This document shows, piece after piece, positions 56,201 through 64,000 of a stretch of 64,000 nt of DNA; within the stretch, counting starts at the first letter, position 1; each line of letters opens with the position of its first letter. Where the stretch lies: positions 1,674,001-1,738,000 of the forward strand of contig JBBELK010000093.1 of the NCBI GenBank assembly GCA_037783545.1. Reading direction: 5' to 3'. Position numbers and translations under genes: made by a program. This stretch comes from Henricia sp. BOLD:AAB3569. Lineage: Eukaryota; Echinodermata; Asteroidea; Spinulosida; Echinasteridae. The notes under the pieces are model-generated. The model was not told where the DNA came from, searched no databases, and saw only the letters and a program-made list of their open reading frames with translations.

Positions 56201-59110
56201 TTGCTCCATCCTTCGAAAAGGATGTATAATCGTTGGTCCAGGGTGTTAGTGTAACACTTTTCCCAGAGGAGCACTCCTTGCAAAAAGCGTCATTACACTA
56301 TAATATTAAAGGGTCCCTGAAATGGTGTTTTTATCACAGAAATCTGTGCTATGGAACTAGTCCATTAATTTACAATCATAAAAACCCTACTTGGAAGTTG
56401 TTTGGGGGGTTAAAATCAAGGTTTTTGATTTTTATGCTAATGCAAATTTACATGCATGAGCAAAGTGGTGATGTCACATTAGGAAAACACAGGAAAATCT
56501 CATTCAACTGTGCACAAAGGTTTCTACAATTTTCTCCAACTTGCTGAAACATTTGTAATCCATGACGGTTTAGGTTTGTTTTACAGTAGCCTATTGCAAA
56601 CCATGAAAAAACTAAGGCTGGAAACTGCAGCATTTTTCCACAATTCCAGTTTGAAGTCTTATGTTTTTCTTTGCTTTTCTGCTGTGTGTTCCTAAAGGGA
56701 CATATGCCCCAAACAGCGCCCTCTTTCTGTGAGTTTATGTGAAGAAATTTTCAAAGTTTAAAACTGCCACTTTTTATTCATGAGGCATCAAAATGAACAA
56801 TAGTATTGTCTTTCTAAACAAGTAATCCTTCCTATGCAGCAAAAACTGTGCATAAAGTTATTGAGCATTTTAGGGACCCTTTAAGCTATGTACCTTTCTA
56901 TCAATGAGTTCTGGAGTAAGTTTGGCTGCTGCCTTGTCGGCTTGTGTCATGGACTGAGTCTGTGACTGGCTGGCTCTCTGGCTAGGTCTATAGTCTTCAT
57001 CCTCCTACAAAACAGATAAAGTCAATGCTTTAAAATTTGATTCTTTGTTTGGGGGAAATATGACTTTATAAATCAAATGCTGAGAGTTATAGTGAAGTGC
57101 AACTCCCACAAATTATATCTTCGTACCACTGGAAAGTTGGAGATGGTCGGCCATTACAGTACTCCAACAACAGCCACCAGCAGCCAATTTCACGAAAAAC
57201 TGCGTAGCTTATGCAACTTTTGAAAATGGCATAAGGCCTGCGTGTAATTATCACAAGAATGTTGCGCAGCTTATGCAATAAAAAGTTGTGCAAATGTGGT
57301 GAAACCGGCTGCAGGGATAACAATACATTTTTTGTTTCCTGGGGTCGATTTCACGAAGACTTACGACGCGTCGTAAGTGCTTAAACCTATCGCAACTCGC
57401 CGAATCCTTCGTACGTTTACGATGGATTTTATAGTTGCATTTCACAAAGTACTTACGACGGGTATACGTCGCAATTTGTGGGTACGCGGCGCTATGGCAG
57501 AACCTTTTACAAAGTTGCGATCACCTATTTGGTAGTCGTAACTTTGCGAAGGGTTCATCAGTTGTTACGATGCGTCACAAATTATGTGAAATCGACCCTA
57601 GATCATTCGCACATTGAACAGTTTGCTAGATTCTGGTCTGGGATCTGGAAGGGTTGAGTTATATTAAGAGTTAAAACAAAACAAAAAATCAACAATCAAA
57701 AGAAAATCTTTTTCAATATCTTATACTCCAGAAACAAATTTCAACTTCGCCTAGCCTTGGTCAGGCGTTTATCGATAGTCTATGGCGTTGTTTACTGGCT
57801 CCACAGCTAGCGCATCCGTTGTCAGGGTGCTACCGTGACCTAGTTACAACAACACATGCATATGAGGTCTGCGCTGAAAATCTTGCACAAAAATAAAGAA
57901 AAATATAAGGTGATCGATGCGCTTGACAGAAGGCTGTCCTTCGGACTTTCATTGAGCATTCGGGTTCCCAGACCAAAATATTTCGGGAACGTCACTGTTC
58001 GTCGCACGAGGACGCTGCTTGGAGCAGAGGCATGCACTGCCGTCGGAATCGGCCGTGCTGTGGCTCGTCAGTACAGTCTCGCCGGGACAAACGAAGACAG
58101 CCTTGGGCAAGGCTAAACTTTGCCTTAAAAAATAGAACTGAATCTAAACAGTATCACAATTCCAGACCGGAATCAGAATTGTTTCAAAAAAAGCTGGAAT
58201 TGCCCAAGCAAGATTTTGTTTTCCACCTGGCAATGTGTAGCAAATGGCGAACTGAGTCGGTGCTCCAGACTTCACTTTTCAAGTGCATTAAGACGATAAG
58301 GCTGGAAACAAGATACAGATACGTAAAACTAGGCCTTTTCACATTATTGCTATTTCAATACGAGCTGAAAAAATTACCCTTGTACATTTTCAACATGGGT
58401 CAACCATATATGCTGCATTAAAGGCAAATGCTCGCCGGCAATGCGCACTCGCCAAATTCATGCCACAAAATACGCAGCTCCATAGCAAAGGCATGGAGCT
58501 GCGTATTTCGTGGCACGAATTTGGCGCGGGGCGCATTGCTGACGAGCCTGTGCCTTTGACATATTTAATGCACTATCCGATTCATGTATGTTTGTTTGCA
58601 CCCAACAACTGCTCAACTTCGCATGAAATCCTGCGAAGCGTGACGTCACCCAACACAACACCAGGCCTAAATAACACTTGCCGAGATTGGCCAGATTCTG
58701 TCACCTGACACAGTGAACATGTCACCTGACACATTTACTGTGTCAGGTGCATGTGTCTCCACTAAATACCAGCAGATGATTTCACGAAAAAGCTTGCACA
58801 ACTTTTGACAATGGCATAGGCTCCATAGCTTGTGTGTATTGCAGGAATGTTGTGCAACTCATCATGCAATAACAAGTTTTACTAGACACTAGAAAGCAAA
58901 TTTAACATCAGGGCCTACAAAGGCTCACTGGTACTCCTGCCAAGAGTGGGGATGAAGGGAGAGGGGGTTGGCAGAAAAAGGTTCGCAGATGAGGGGAAAG
59001 GAATGACCTACTGAAGTTGGTGGTGACCCCTGTTCAGGGGCTCTGGCCCGTCCTCTTTTTGACTGAGACTTCTGAGGCTGTCTCTGGCTAGATGGAGGCA
59101 CCCGCGGCAT
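47272..59110 (-). CDS. NSMCE3: NSMCE3 homologue (MAGE-domain subunit of SMC5/6), nine exons
   Basis: SMC5/6 complex subunit Nse3, which with Nse1 (RING) and Nse4 works in DNA repair in the nucleus. Coding exons, 5' to 3': 59110-59012, 57004-56894, 55983-55920, 53765-53570, 52471-52392, 51603-51558, 49072-49007, 48616-48502, 47421-47272. All borders are GT-AG, phases fit, total 927 bp = 308 residues plus stop, close to human NSMCE3 (304). Features: basic Ser/Gln-rich N-terminus (MPRVPPSSQRQPQ), then LTPELIDRKVGELIQYML, ERAKRKLKTAFGLELVEL, VGLLLTVLSIIFMSGG, VLWHTLRKLGL, HKVFGDVKKVL, SRIPNTDPPAYQFKWGIRAQ, KRKVLEFVCQ - the two winged-helix halves of the MAGE homology domain - and an acidic Glu/Ser tail. 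The ATG directly follows an acceptor-like tag, so a 5' UTR exon probably lies upstream. The introns hold many MITEs and SINEs. The protein need not be called by any other MAGE name, since single-copy invertebrate MAGE genes are Nse3 orthologues. Confidence 0.93.
48126..48478. mobile_element. hAT-type MITE in NSMCE3 intron
   Basis: 353 bp, 8-bp duplication ttgtttgt (48118-48125, 48479-48486), end ..CATCCCTAG, several aaccggtt words. An 8-bp duplication fits hAT. It ends 17 bp from the donor of exon 48502-48616. Confidence 0.75.
48850..48960 (+). repeat. Short-word tandem repeat (catcacaagaccat type)
   Basis: Degenerate tandem units such as gaccatcgcaagacatcaa, about five copies. Intronic. Confidence 0.6.
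49207..49651. mobile_element. MITE, ends AAGGCCCTCTCACA, with aactcgt word repeats
   Basis: 445 bp, inverted ends AAGGCCCTCTCACA and TGTGAGAGGGCCTT; the interior is a dense array of aactcgt/actcgta words. Target duplication not clear. Confidence 0.7.
49659..49724. repeat. Hairpin, arms 26 bp
   Basis: atgagtacaggcataatc... and its near-perfect complement around a 13-nt loop. Directly beside the preceding MITE. Confidence 0.7.
49727..50874 (-). mobile_element. tRNA-derived SINE split by a TTAA element
   Basis: On the minus strand a tRNA-like head starts GGCTTCATAGCTCAATTGG (50874, box A) and is interrupted in its anticodon loop; it resumes with gcagaaggtctgc and ggttcgaatccc (box B) and closes with tggagcc, which pairs with the 5' seven bases. 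The non-tRNA body runs to about 49727. The TTAA of the loop is the duplicated target of 49884-50836. Confidence 0.75.
49884..50836. mobile_element. TTAA element family T1, copy C
   Basis: 953 bp, TTAA on both sides (49880-49883, 50837-50840), ends ..AGAATCCCC inverted, homologous to 39038-40020. Inserted in the anticodon loop of a SINE head. Confidence 0.85.
50904..51097. mobile_element. MITE, CAGGGGTGGATCCAG, copy 2 of the CAG family
   Basis: 194 bp, ends CAGGGGTGGATCCAG / CTGGATCCGCGCCTG, 5-bp duplication gtgca (50899-50903, 51098-51102). G- and C-runs inside. Confidence 0.85.
51225..51330. repeat. Rearranged second copy of the SINE body
   Basis: gattatttttttagggattatgacccag matches 49733-49760 in direct orientation, followed by gtggagccaagttgc, which matches the same SINE in inverted orientation. 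Confidence 0.65.
51789..52361 (+). mobile_element. TTAA MITE family T2, copy I (NSMCE3 intron)
   Basis: 573 bp, TTAA on both sides (51785-51788, 52362-52365), ends AGGCCCC / AGCCCT. Same family as 54008-54576 and 56310-56880. Confidence 0.8.
53000..53075 (+). repeat. Single arm of the 46216 TIR family
   Basis: Contains caaatccgttggcaaatgac and gatcaaaagtaggacat as in the right arm of 46216-46790. Confidence 0.6.
53145..53485 (-). mobile_element. tRNA-derived SINE, copy 1
   Basis: Minus orientation: tRNA-like head at 53485-53420 (gcgtgtggtctagtgggta as box A region, gggttcgagcccc as box B), body with gccttgcccaggg complement, ending in an (aat)n run at 53145-53170. Confidence 0.75.
54008..54576 (-). 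mobile_element. TTAA MITE family T2, copy II
   Basis: 569 bp in opposite orientation, TTAA on both sides (54004-54007, 54577-54580). Confidence 0.85.
54582..54880 (-). mobile_element. tRNA-derived SINE, copy 2
   Basis: Same family and orientation as 53145-53485 (ctgttgccattattatccctgcc, gaccacaca end), more diverged. Confidence 0.7.
55481..55907. mobile_element. TIR element, ends TGGGTCATTCC, TA-flanked
   Basis: 427 bp, arms tgggtcattccaaaattacg and complement, TA on both sides (55479-55480, 55908-55909). Its right end is 12 bp from the 5' splice site of exon 55920-55983. Confidence 0.75.
56070..56300 (+). mobile_element. tRNA-derived SINE, family S2 copy 1
   Basis: tRNA-like head (accgtggttgagtggttt as box A, gcgggttcgaaactc as box B) and body with cccttgagcaaggcact and ccatccttcgaaaaggatgt, shared with 63215-63365. 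Confidence 0.7.
56310..56880 (+). mobile_element. TTAA MITE family T2, copy III
   Basis: 571 bp, TTAA on both sides (56306-56309, 56881-56884), best preserved ends AGGGTCCCTGAAATG / ..TTTTAGGGACCCT. Ends 13 bp from the donor of exon 56894-57004. Confidence 0.88.
57160..57300 (+). repeat. Repeat R6, copy 1 (copy 2 at 58775-58885)
   Basis: Both contain tttcacgaaaaa..., caacttttgaaaatggcata and aatgttg.gca.ct in the same order, about 100 bp. Confidence 0.6.
57342..57598. mobile_element. MITE, ends GGGTCGATTTCACG
   Basis: 257 bp, inverted ends GGGTCGATTTCAC; interior rich in acttacgac/gtcgtaag words. Confidence 0.7.
58409..58572. mobile_element. Hairpin MITE, arms about 75 bp
   Basis: Arms with aaaggca..., gcgcattgc, aatttggc and atggagctgcgtattt, loop agcaaaggc at about 58487. 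Imperfect but nearly full-length palindrome. Confidence 0.7.
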
Positions 59111-59506
59111 CTAGACACAAAAGACAAAACCAATTATGAAATCTTGGTTTACAAAAGACCAATACAAAAGGTTCACTGGTTCGCCACTGAGGCGCTGTGT
59201 GTTTAGTCTATGGACCAGGGCAGAAAAAGTTTTAATATTTTTAAGGAAATTGATGAATGTTTTTCAATCCAAAAATCACTTCCCTTCAAAATGTTGACAC
59301 GTTTTGGTTGTTATTAAGTCATTATAAGAAGAATAGGTTGCCACCAGTATACAAAATTATTTCCGTTTCATTACTAAATATTGCGTTCAAAGTTGGGGCC
59401 GTCCATAAAGTACGTAAGCATGAAATGTCGACTTTTTAGACACACCCCTCCCCCTCTATGCAAAATTTGTGACATCACCTATATATATACTTTAACGTTG
59501 GGTGTA

Positions 59507-59593
59507 TGACCTTTGACATGTATAGATTGGTTCCCACTAGGTGGCATTTCGCAATAGGATCGGGAACCGGTCTATACATGTCAAAGGTCCGCT
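59507..59593. repeat. Hairpin bearing two tgacctttgacat-type boxes
   Basis: gacctttgacatgtatagat and its complement form the arms. Confidence 0.65.
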
Positions 59594-59626
59594 GTATCAA
59601 TTATGCTAATTAATACTAAATACGCC

Positions 59627-59771
59627 ATAGGGGAACGCAACTTTACCGGAAGTTACGGTTCTGATGAGACCTCGGGCGCGGTGAAAATAAACGCTTGCGA
59701 GCGGGCGTTTGTTTTCACCGCGCGTATAAGGTTACAGAACCGTAACTTCTGGTAAGGTTGCGTCCCCCTAT
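59627..59771. mobile_element. Hairpin MITE, ends ATAGGGG(A/G)ACGCAAC
   Basis: 145 bp, long inverted arms around cagaaccgtaacttc. Confidence 0.65.
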
Positions 59772-59875
59772 TGCATGTATTGTGTGCGGAAAAACCCTGA
59801 AAAGGTCCATTTCCTTCTAATATTTGTTCACGGAAAAAATACCGGTATGAATTCCGTTCACTGGTCGCCACAGAC

Positions 59876-60032
59876 CTTATCGCAAATACCGCTTGGGGAG
59901 TTTTCAAAAAAGCAGCAATGTATTGTGGGAAGGTTTTCGGGGCAGACTTTGCCTCGTTTTCCTTCCCATAATACAGTTGTGCTTTTGTGCAAACTCGCCC
60001 AAGCGGTATTATTAGCGATAAGGTCTACTGAG
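59876..60032. repeat. Hairpin-type repeat, ends ACCTTATCGC
   Basis: accttatcgcaaataccgct and complement enclose about 100 bp. Confidence 0.6.
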
Positions 60033-60399
60033 GTGGCATGCGTCAGGTCTATGAAACAGGGCAGAATTTTTTTTAAGTAGGACCATGGTTTCCTTCCTCC
60101 ATAGTAGGACCTACATTGTGTAGATGCCTATTTTCAAGGAAATTTATGAATGTTTTTTATTTTTTTTTAACTCAAAAAATCACTTCCCTTCCAAATTTTA
60201 CCACGTTTTGGTGGTTATTAAGTTATTATAAGGAGAATAGTGGCGACCAGTAAACGGATTTTTTTTCCAAAATACCACTATGCCTCAGTAATACATTTCA
60301 GATTTGAAGTCCGTTCCTTTCTATTCTATTTCTAGTCTAAACGCCCCTCCAAAAACAAGAGCACAAAATTCGGCTCGAACTGGCGCGCCACATGCACAC

Positions 60400-60503
60400 A
60401 CCATGCACACTCCGGTACTGAGTGCATAAAACCGCGCGCTGACGTTGGTACTGGTGCACGTGCATGACGTACACTTTTCACCCACAATGCAACAAAATTC
60501 AAG
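60400..60503. promoter_or_regulatory. Likely promoter region between NSMCE3 and NDUFAF3
   Basis: The GC-richer stretch before the NDUFAF3 ATG has cgctgacgttgg and gcatgacgtac (CRE-like tgacgt) and aagatggc overlapping the start codon, the core of a YY1-type site often found at TATA-less starts. Whether it also drives NSMCE3 is not shown. Confidence 0.4.
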
Positions 60504-62967
60504 ATGGCAGCCCCCATGATAGCACGCATCTCGCTTCGTGTATCTACGGTGTACCAGAGATTATCAGTTCCTTGGTATGTTTTAGATTGTTTTTGAACAG
60601 TTAAAATTGATAATGCTCTACAAATGCTTATCTATGTTCCACATGTGTATTTTTTAGAAATCAAGTTTATCAGGAAATGAGTTTTAAAACGTTGTCACGC
60701 GCACGCGTCGCGCCTCGGTCACGTCGCCCTATTCCCACTGCACTGTCACTTCGCCCCCATCGCCACTCGCCCCCACTGCGACACCCCGCCTACCGCGACC
60801 CCACCGCAACCCCCACTGCACTGTCACTTCGCCCCCATCGCCACTCGCCCCCACTGCGACACCCCGCCTACCGCGACCCCACCGCAACCCCACCCCCCCT
60901 GCCCCCCCACAACCCTCGGCCCCCCTCGCCCACAAAATTCAAAATTAGGAGGGAAAAGTGTCATAAATAAAAAAACTTTTTTATAGTTGTCCTATAAGTG
61001 TAGTGTATGGGATCCCAGTGGGTGTTTGTGCATGGAAATCTTTCTGTAAAGTTTCGACCAATCGAAACCACATTTCACCTTTGACCGAATTTAGGAGGAA
61101 AATCTTCTTTTTTTTTTACACTAGAGATGATGTAAAAAATGATGGTTTATGGGTTTTAATAAAAACAATTCACACATCACACAACTAAATAATTGTTCAC
61201 TTGTTCTCTTGTTCTGTAGGTTTGCAAGATGCAGGCACATGAGTCGGCTGAACCCAACTGATGACGAACTCTACGTCCGAACGACGATATCCGTTCTTGC
61301 CAAAGAGTCCCAGAGTCAACCGTTCATCAACAGCTACAGCCATCATGGCTTTATAGTCAGCGGAGATCGCATAGTTGGCCCACTAGCAGTGCTACCAAAA
61401 AGCCTCGTCAGTTGGAATGTAAGTTCAAACATATTTTGGGATTATACATTGAAGATGAGGGGGTATAGACTGTATCGAACAGCTGCCATCTTGTAAGGCA
61501 GTTTCTTTGTTCCTTGAGGACATGCATGGTTGCACATTTTGTGCTTAAGTTGTTGACCAATTTAAATGTCAAAAGTTCCCTCAGAAGATGGCAGCTAATT
61601 AATACAATCTATACCACTGTGCCTCATAGCTCGGCTAGTTTGGCATCTGCCCAGCCTGTCAGAAGTCTCAGGTTCGATTCTGGATGGGGAGATATCATTT
61701 TTTTTCTCATCTCATGATTAGACACCACACCAGACATTGTAGATGCACTTTGCTCAGTTGTGCATCCATACAACATCAAGAGGAAAGTTTGGTTATTTTA
61801 GAAAACCAAATTTAATTTGTAATTTCTCAATTCATACAACTTCTTTTCAGTAATAGTATGCTTAGGACTTGAAAAAAAATGCCCATACTAATATACCACT
61901 TCAAGGTTCCTTCATTCCTTCTAAAGGTAATCACCGGCTCAAGATAGATTGCTAAACTGTCATTATAATTGGAAAATTTGTTGTACAATTGTAATTATAT
62001 ATTTATTTATGATTTGTTTTGGTTATAAACAGGTTGGTAGCATAAAAGATATCAACGAAGAAAGTTTGTCACTGTTTCACTTACTGGAACCAAAGATAGG
62101 TGAGTACCTAATTAAAAAAAATTAAATGTCATTTATCATTATTGAGTTTAGCAATTTTATTTCAGATACCAATCCTATGTTGTTTTTTTTCCAGTTTTGT
62201 TTGAGATATGGCACAAAGAGAGCAATATAATACAAGTATGTAGTTTTAACTTTGGTTCTTTGTGAAAACCTGAGTTGTAATAACAATGTGCCTTATAGTT
62301 CAGCTGGTAGAGCATCAGTCAGGTGTATCAGTGGTATCGGGTTCATATCTTGGAGAAAGCCACATGATTTTGAAGTCGGAATTGTGTACTGCTTTCCCAA
62401 GGGTAATTGGTAGTCAAAAATAATACAAATTTATGAAATTGCTCCATCGATTAACTTTTTGTGTTCTCTTTATATAGAAATTCTTGTTTTAGGTGTGGGT
62501 TCAGTCAATCACAGATTAGACCCAGGACTTCTTAAATTTATGAGGCTGAAAGGCATAGCACTTGAAGTTCTAGATACGGTGAGTATCCAAAGGTAAAAAA
62601 AAAAATGTGAAACTAAAGGACCATCTACAAGAGCTAACATTTGTTGCTCAACAAAGACCAACATTTGTCTCACGATGTCAGCTGACCGAAAGTTGGATGG
62701 TGTTAAACTTACGTACGAAAAGGGTTGAAATAACTCGGCCCAGACTGTGCAACATCCGACTAATTTCGCACAATGAGTCACATTTTGTCACGAAAATCTT
62801 CATTTGATGGACAGACAATTAGAAAAGGGTCTTTGTAGGAATGCAAAATAACATTTAAATATTAATTTTGTTTTCTCCAGCCACATGCTTGTTCAACCTT
62901 TAACTTCCTTGTGAGTGAGAATCGTCTTGTAGCTGCTGGCTTGATCCCAATGGAGAGGAATAGGTGA
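60504..62967 (+). CDS. NDUFAF3: NDUFAF3 homologue, mitochondrial complex I assembly factor, five exons
   Basis: Mth938/DUF498-domain protein needed with NDUFAF4 for early assembly of complex I at the inner mitochondrial membrane. Exons: 60504-60574, 61220-61418, 62033-62099, 62478-62578, 62881-62967 (stop TGA 62965-62967). All GT-AG, phases fit, 525 bp = 174 residues plus stop (human about 184). The N-terminus MAAPMIARISLRVSTVYQRL is Arg-rich without acids, as expected for a mitochondrial presequence. Domain motifs: SYSHHGFIVSGDRIVGPLAV, WNVGSIKDINEESLSLFHLL, ILVLGVGSV, then FMRLKGIALEVLDT and PHACSTFNFLVSENRLVAAG, matching the family in order. The ATG at 60504 is chosen because it gives the presequence; a second ATG lies four codons later. 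Introns contain tRNA-like SINE heads and a C-rich tandem duplication. Confidence 0.95.
60737..60895 (+). repeat. C-rich tandem duplication, unit about 78 bp
   Basis: Two nearly identical copies of a cytosine-rich unit (cactgcactgtcacttcgcc...). First intron of NDUFAF3. Open frames through it are low-complexity. Confidence 0.85.
61455..61565 (+). repeat. Repeat family R5, copy 2
   Basis: Matches 35430-35545 and 63485-63600 (gtatcgaa.agctgccat, cagtttctttgttcc, catggttgcaca). Confidence 0.7.
61620..61695 (+). mobile_element. tRNA-like SINE head, intronic
   Basis: tgcctcatagctcggctagt (box A like) and ggttcgattctgg (box B). No proper cloverleaf, so not a tRNA gene. Confidence 0.5.
62289..62365 (+). 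mobile_element. tRNA-like SINE head, intronic
   Basis: gtgccttatagttcagctgg (box A like) and gggttcatatc (degraded box B), similar layout to 61620-61695. Confidence 0.45.
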
Positions 62968-63214
62968 TGATCAACATAGGAAAATGAGGCTGTCTAGCAA
63001 CGGGGCATTTGCTGTTCAAATATTGGATTAGTTTATAAAACATTTGGTGCTGAGACTGTTGAGCTTGCTTATTATATTTATGTGACTTAATGTACATGTA
63101 GGAAAATATGATATCGTCCAGGCAGTTAAAGTTGCACTGTCCGTGTTTGGGTGAAAGGATTTTTAAAAATTAATTCACACGAGCGAACGAATTTAGAAAG
63201 CTTAACGAAAAATA

Positions 63215-63365
63215 TAAAAAAATGTGCCCTTGAGCAAGGCACTAAATCACACTTGCTCCATCCTTCGGAAGGGATATAAAGCCGTTGGTCTAGTGTGCTA
63301 GGTATCAGTAACGCACTTTAAAGATCCCAGAGCATTCTTTCGTGAAGAGCAAGGGGATTCCCCGG
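63215..63365 (+). mobile_element. SINE family S2, copy 2 (body only)
   Basis: cccttgagcaaggcact, ccatccttcggaagggat and the tail agagcaaggggattcccc. The tRNA-like head is missing or decayed. Confidence 0.65.
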
Positions 63366-63484
63366 TGTCTTTGGCCGTTTCTAATTCATCATGGGTTTCC
63401 TCACGCTTGCGAGCGACAGTGCAATGGGCACTTTTGAGGAATCCTTGGTTTCAGTACCAGAAAGAAACAATAATGTCACAGCTT

Positions 63485-63600
63485 ATTACTATAGAACCTA
63501 TAGAGTATCGAATAGCTGCCATTTCGTGGGACAGTTTCTTTGTTCCTCGAGGACATGCATGGTTGCACATATTGTGCTTCCATAACGTGGAATGACGGTT
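63485..63600 (+). repeat. Repeat family R5, copy 3
   Basis: gagtatcgaatagctgccat, gacagtttctttgttcc, ggttgcacatattgtgcttc, as in the other two copies. Confidence 0.7.
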
Positions 63601-64000
63601 CAATCGTGTCTCCTGAACCAGTTCTGTAGAATATAAACAGCTAATTAAAAAGATACCAGCTATGTATGCGTTCCAAATCTTGCTGTCAAGACGAGGATTG
63701 AAACACAAAAATAGTGTGGTACCTTTTTTAATCAGCAGTTTGTACTCCTCAAGACTGATTCAAGGGAAACAATTGAACTGTTTTTGTGTGAAATAGGGTC
63801 TGTAGAGATGGTACATGAATCTGTGTGGTTTTAATTTATACAAAACAGCCATTGTTTGATGTACTTTTATAGTCCAAACTAATCTTGTCAAACCTCAAGA
63901 CAATGAGCAGGGTTTTAGATCAATAACTATTTTTTGTTTTAGTTATCCAGGTTTGACCGTATCACTGTAAAGGCCTGTCTACACGAACCAACATTTGTTG

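Noticed and set aside
57856..58421. Overlapping 86- and 129-codon frames
   Set aside because: In an NSMCE3 intron, no family match, no splice support; treated as chance.
60677..60970. 97-codon Pro/His-rich frame
   Set aside because: Translation of a C-rich tandem duplication inside the first NDUFAF3 intron.
61620..61695. Possible tRNA gene
   Set aside because: Box A/B-like words present but stems do not pair as a cloverleaf; similar degenerate heads recur, so SINE-derived.

Overview
Eukaryotic, animal nuclear DNA: genes split by GT-AG introns, Ty3/gypsy-type retrotransposons, tRNA-derived SINEs and very many short inverted-repeat elements (MITEs). Gene content (a multi-exon MAGE/NSMCE3 gene, NDUFAF3, an SLC16-like transporter, a secreted C-type lectin) and the frequent 'taggccta' word suggest a marine invertebrate deuterostome, perhaps an echinoderm or relative; this is an inference from texture, not proven. 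Only about 5% of the window is host coding sequence.

Layout. (1) 1-8.2 kb: 3' part of a plus-strand SLC16-like (monocarboxylate transporter type) gene (exons 4827-4967, 6897-7727, 8067-8191); upstream exons are not seen. Around it are MITEs, including two copies of a 593/594-bp family (1492-2084, 5020-5613). (2) 8.2-33.9 kb: a nested stack of transposons. A long-TIR element (8207-33902) is interrupted by Gypsy-1 (8827-33219, 182-bp LTRs, 5-bp TSD atagc). Gypsy-1 pol is interrupted by Gypsy-2 (12057-28580, 583-bp LTRs nearly identical, 4-bp TSD ccgg), and Gypsy-1 gag by a MULE-type DNA transposon (29896-32868, 9-bp TSD aggtcgagc). Gypsy-2 itself carries a 9.8-kb insertion (12966-22804) bounded by 38-bp inverted repeats and lacking a recognisable transposase; that insertion holds at least four smaller elements. 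Reading frames of the interrupted proteins resume exactly when each insertion and one TSD copy are removed. (3) 33.9-41.8 kb: MITEs, word-repeat arrays and a SINE. (4) 41829-42560: intronless secreted C-type lectin gene. (5) 42.9-47.2 kb: MITEs and foldback elements. (6) 47272-59110, minus strand: complete NSMCE3 (MAGE-family subunit of SMC5/6), nine coding exons, 308 residues, introns packed with MITEs and SINEs. (7) 60504-62967, plus strand: complete NDUFAF3 (complex I assembly factor), five exons, 174 residues, head-to-head with NSMCE3. (8) 63-64 kb: SINE and repeat copies.

The host genes have unrelated roles (transport, carbohydrate binding or immunity, DNA repair, mitochondrial complex I assembly) and do not form a pathway. 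The most unusual material is the nested stack: the large TIR-bounded insertion of unknown class, and a MULE that carries a tandem pair of histone-type 3' end processing signals. All coordinates were read by eye; splice sites were accepted only where GT-AG borders and codon phase agree.
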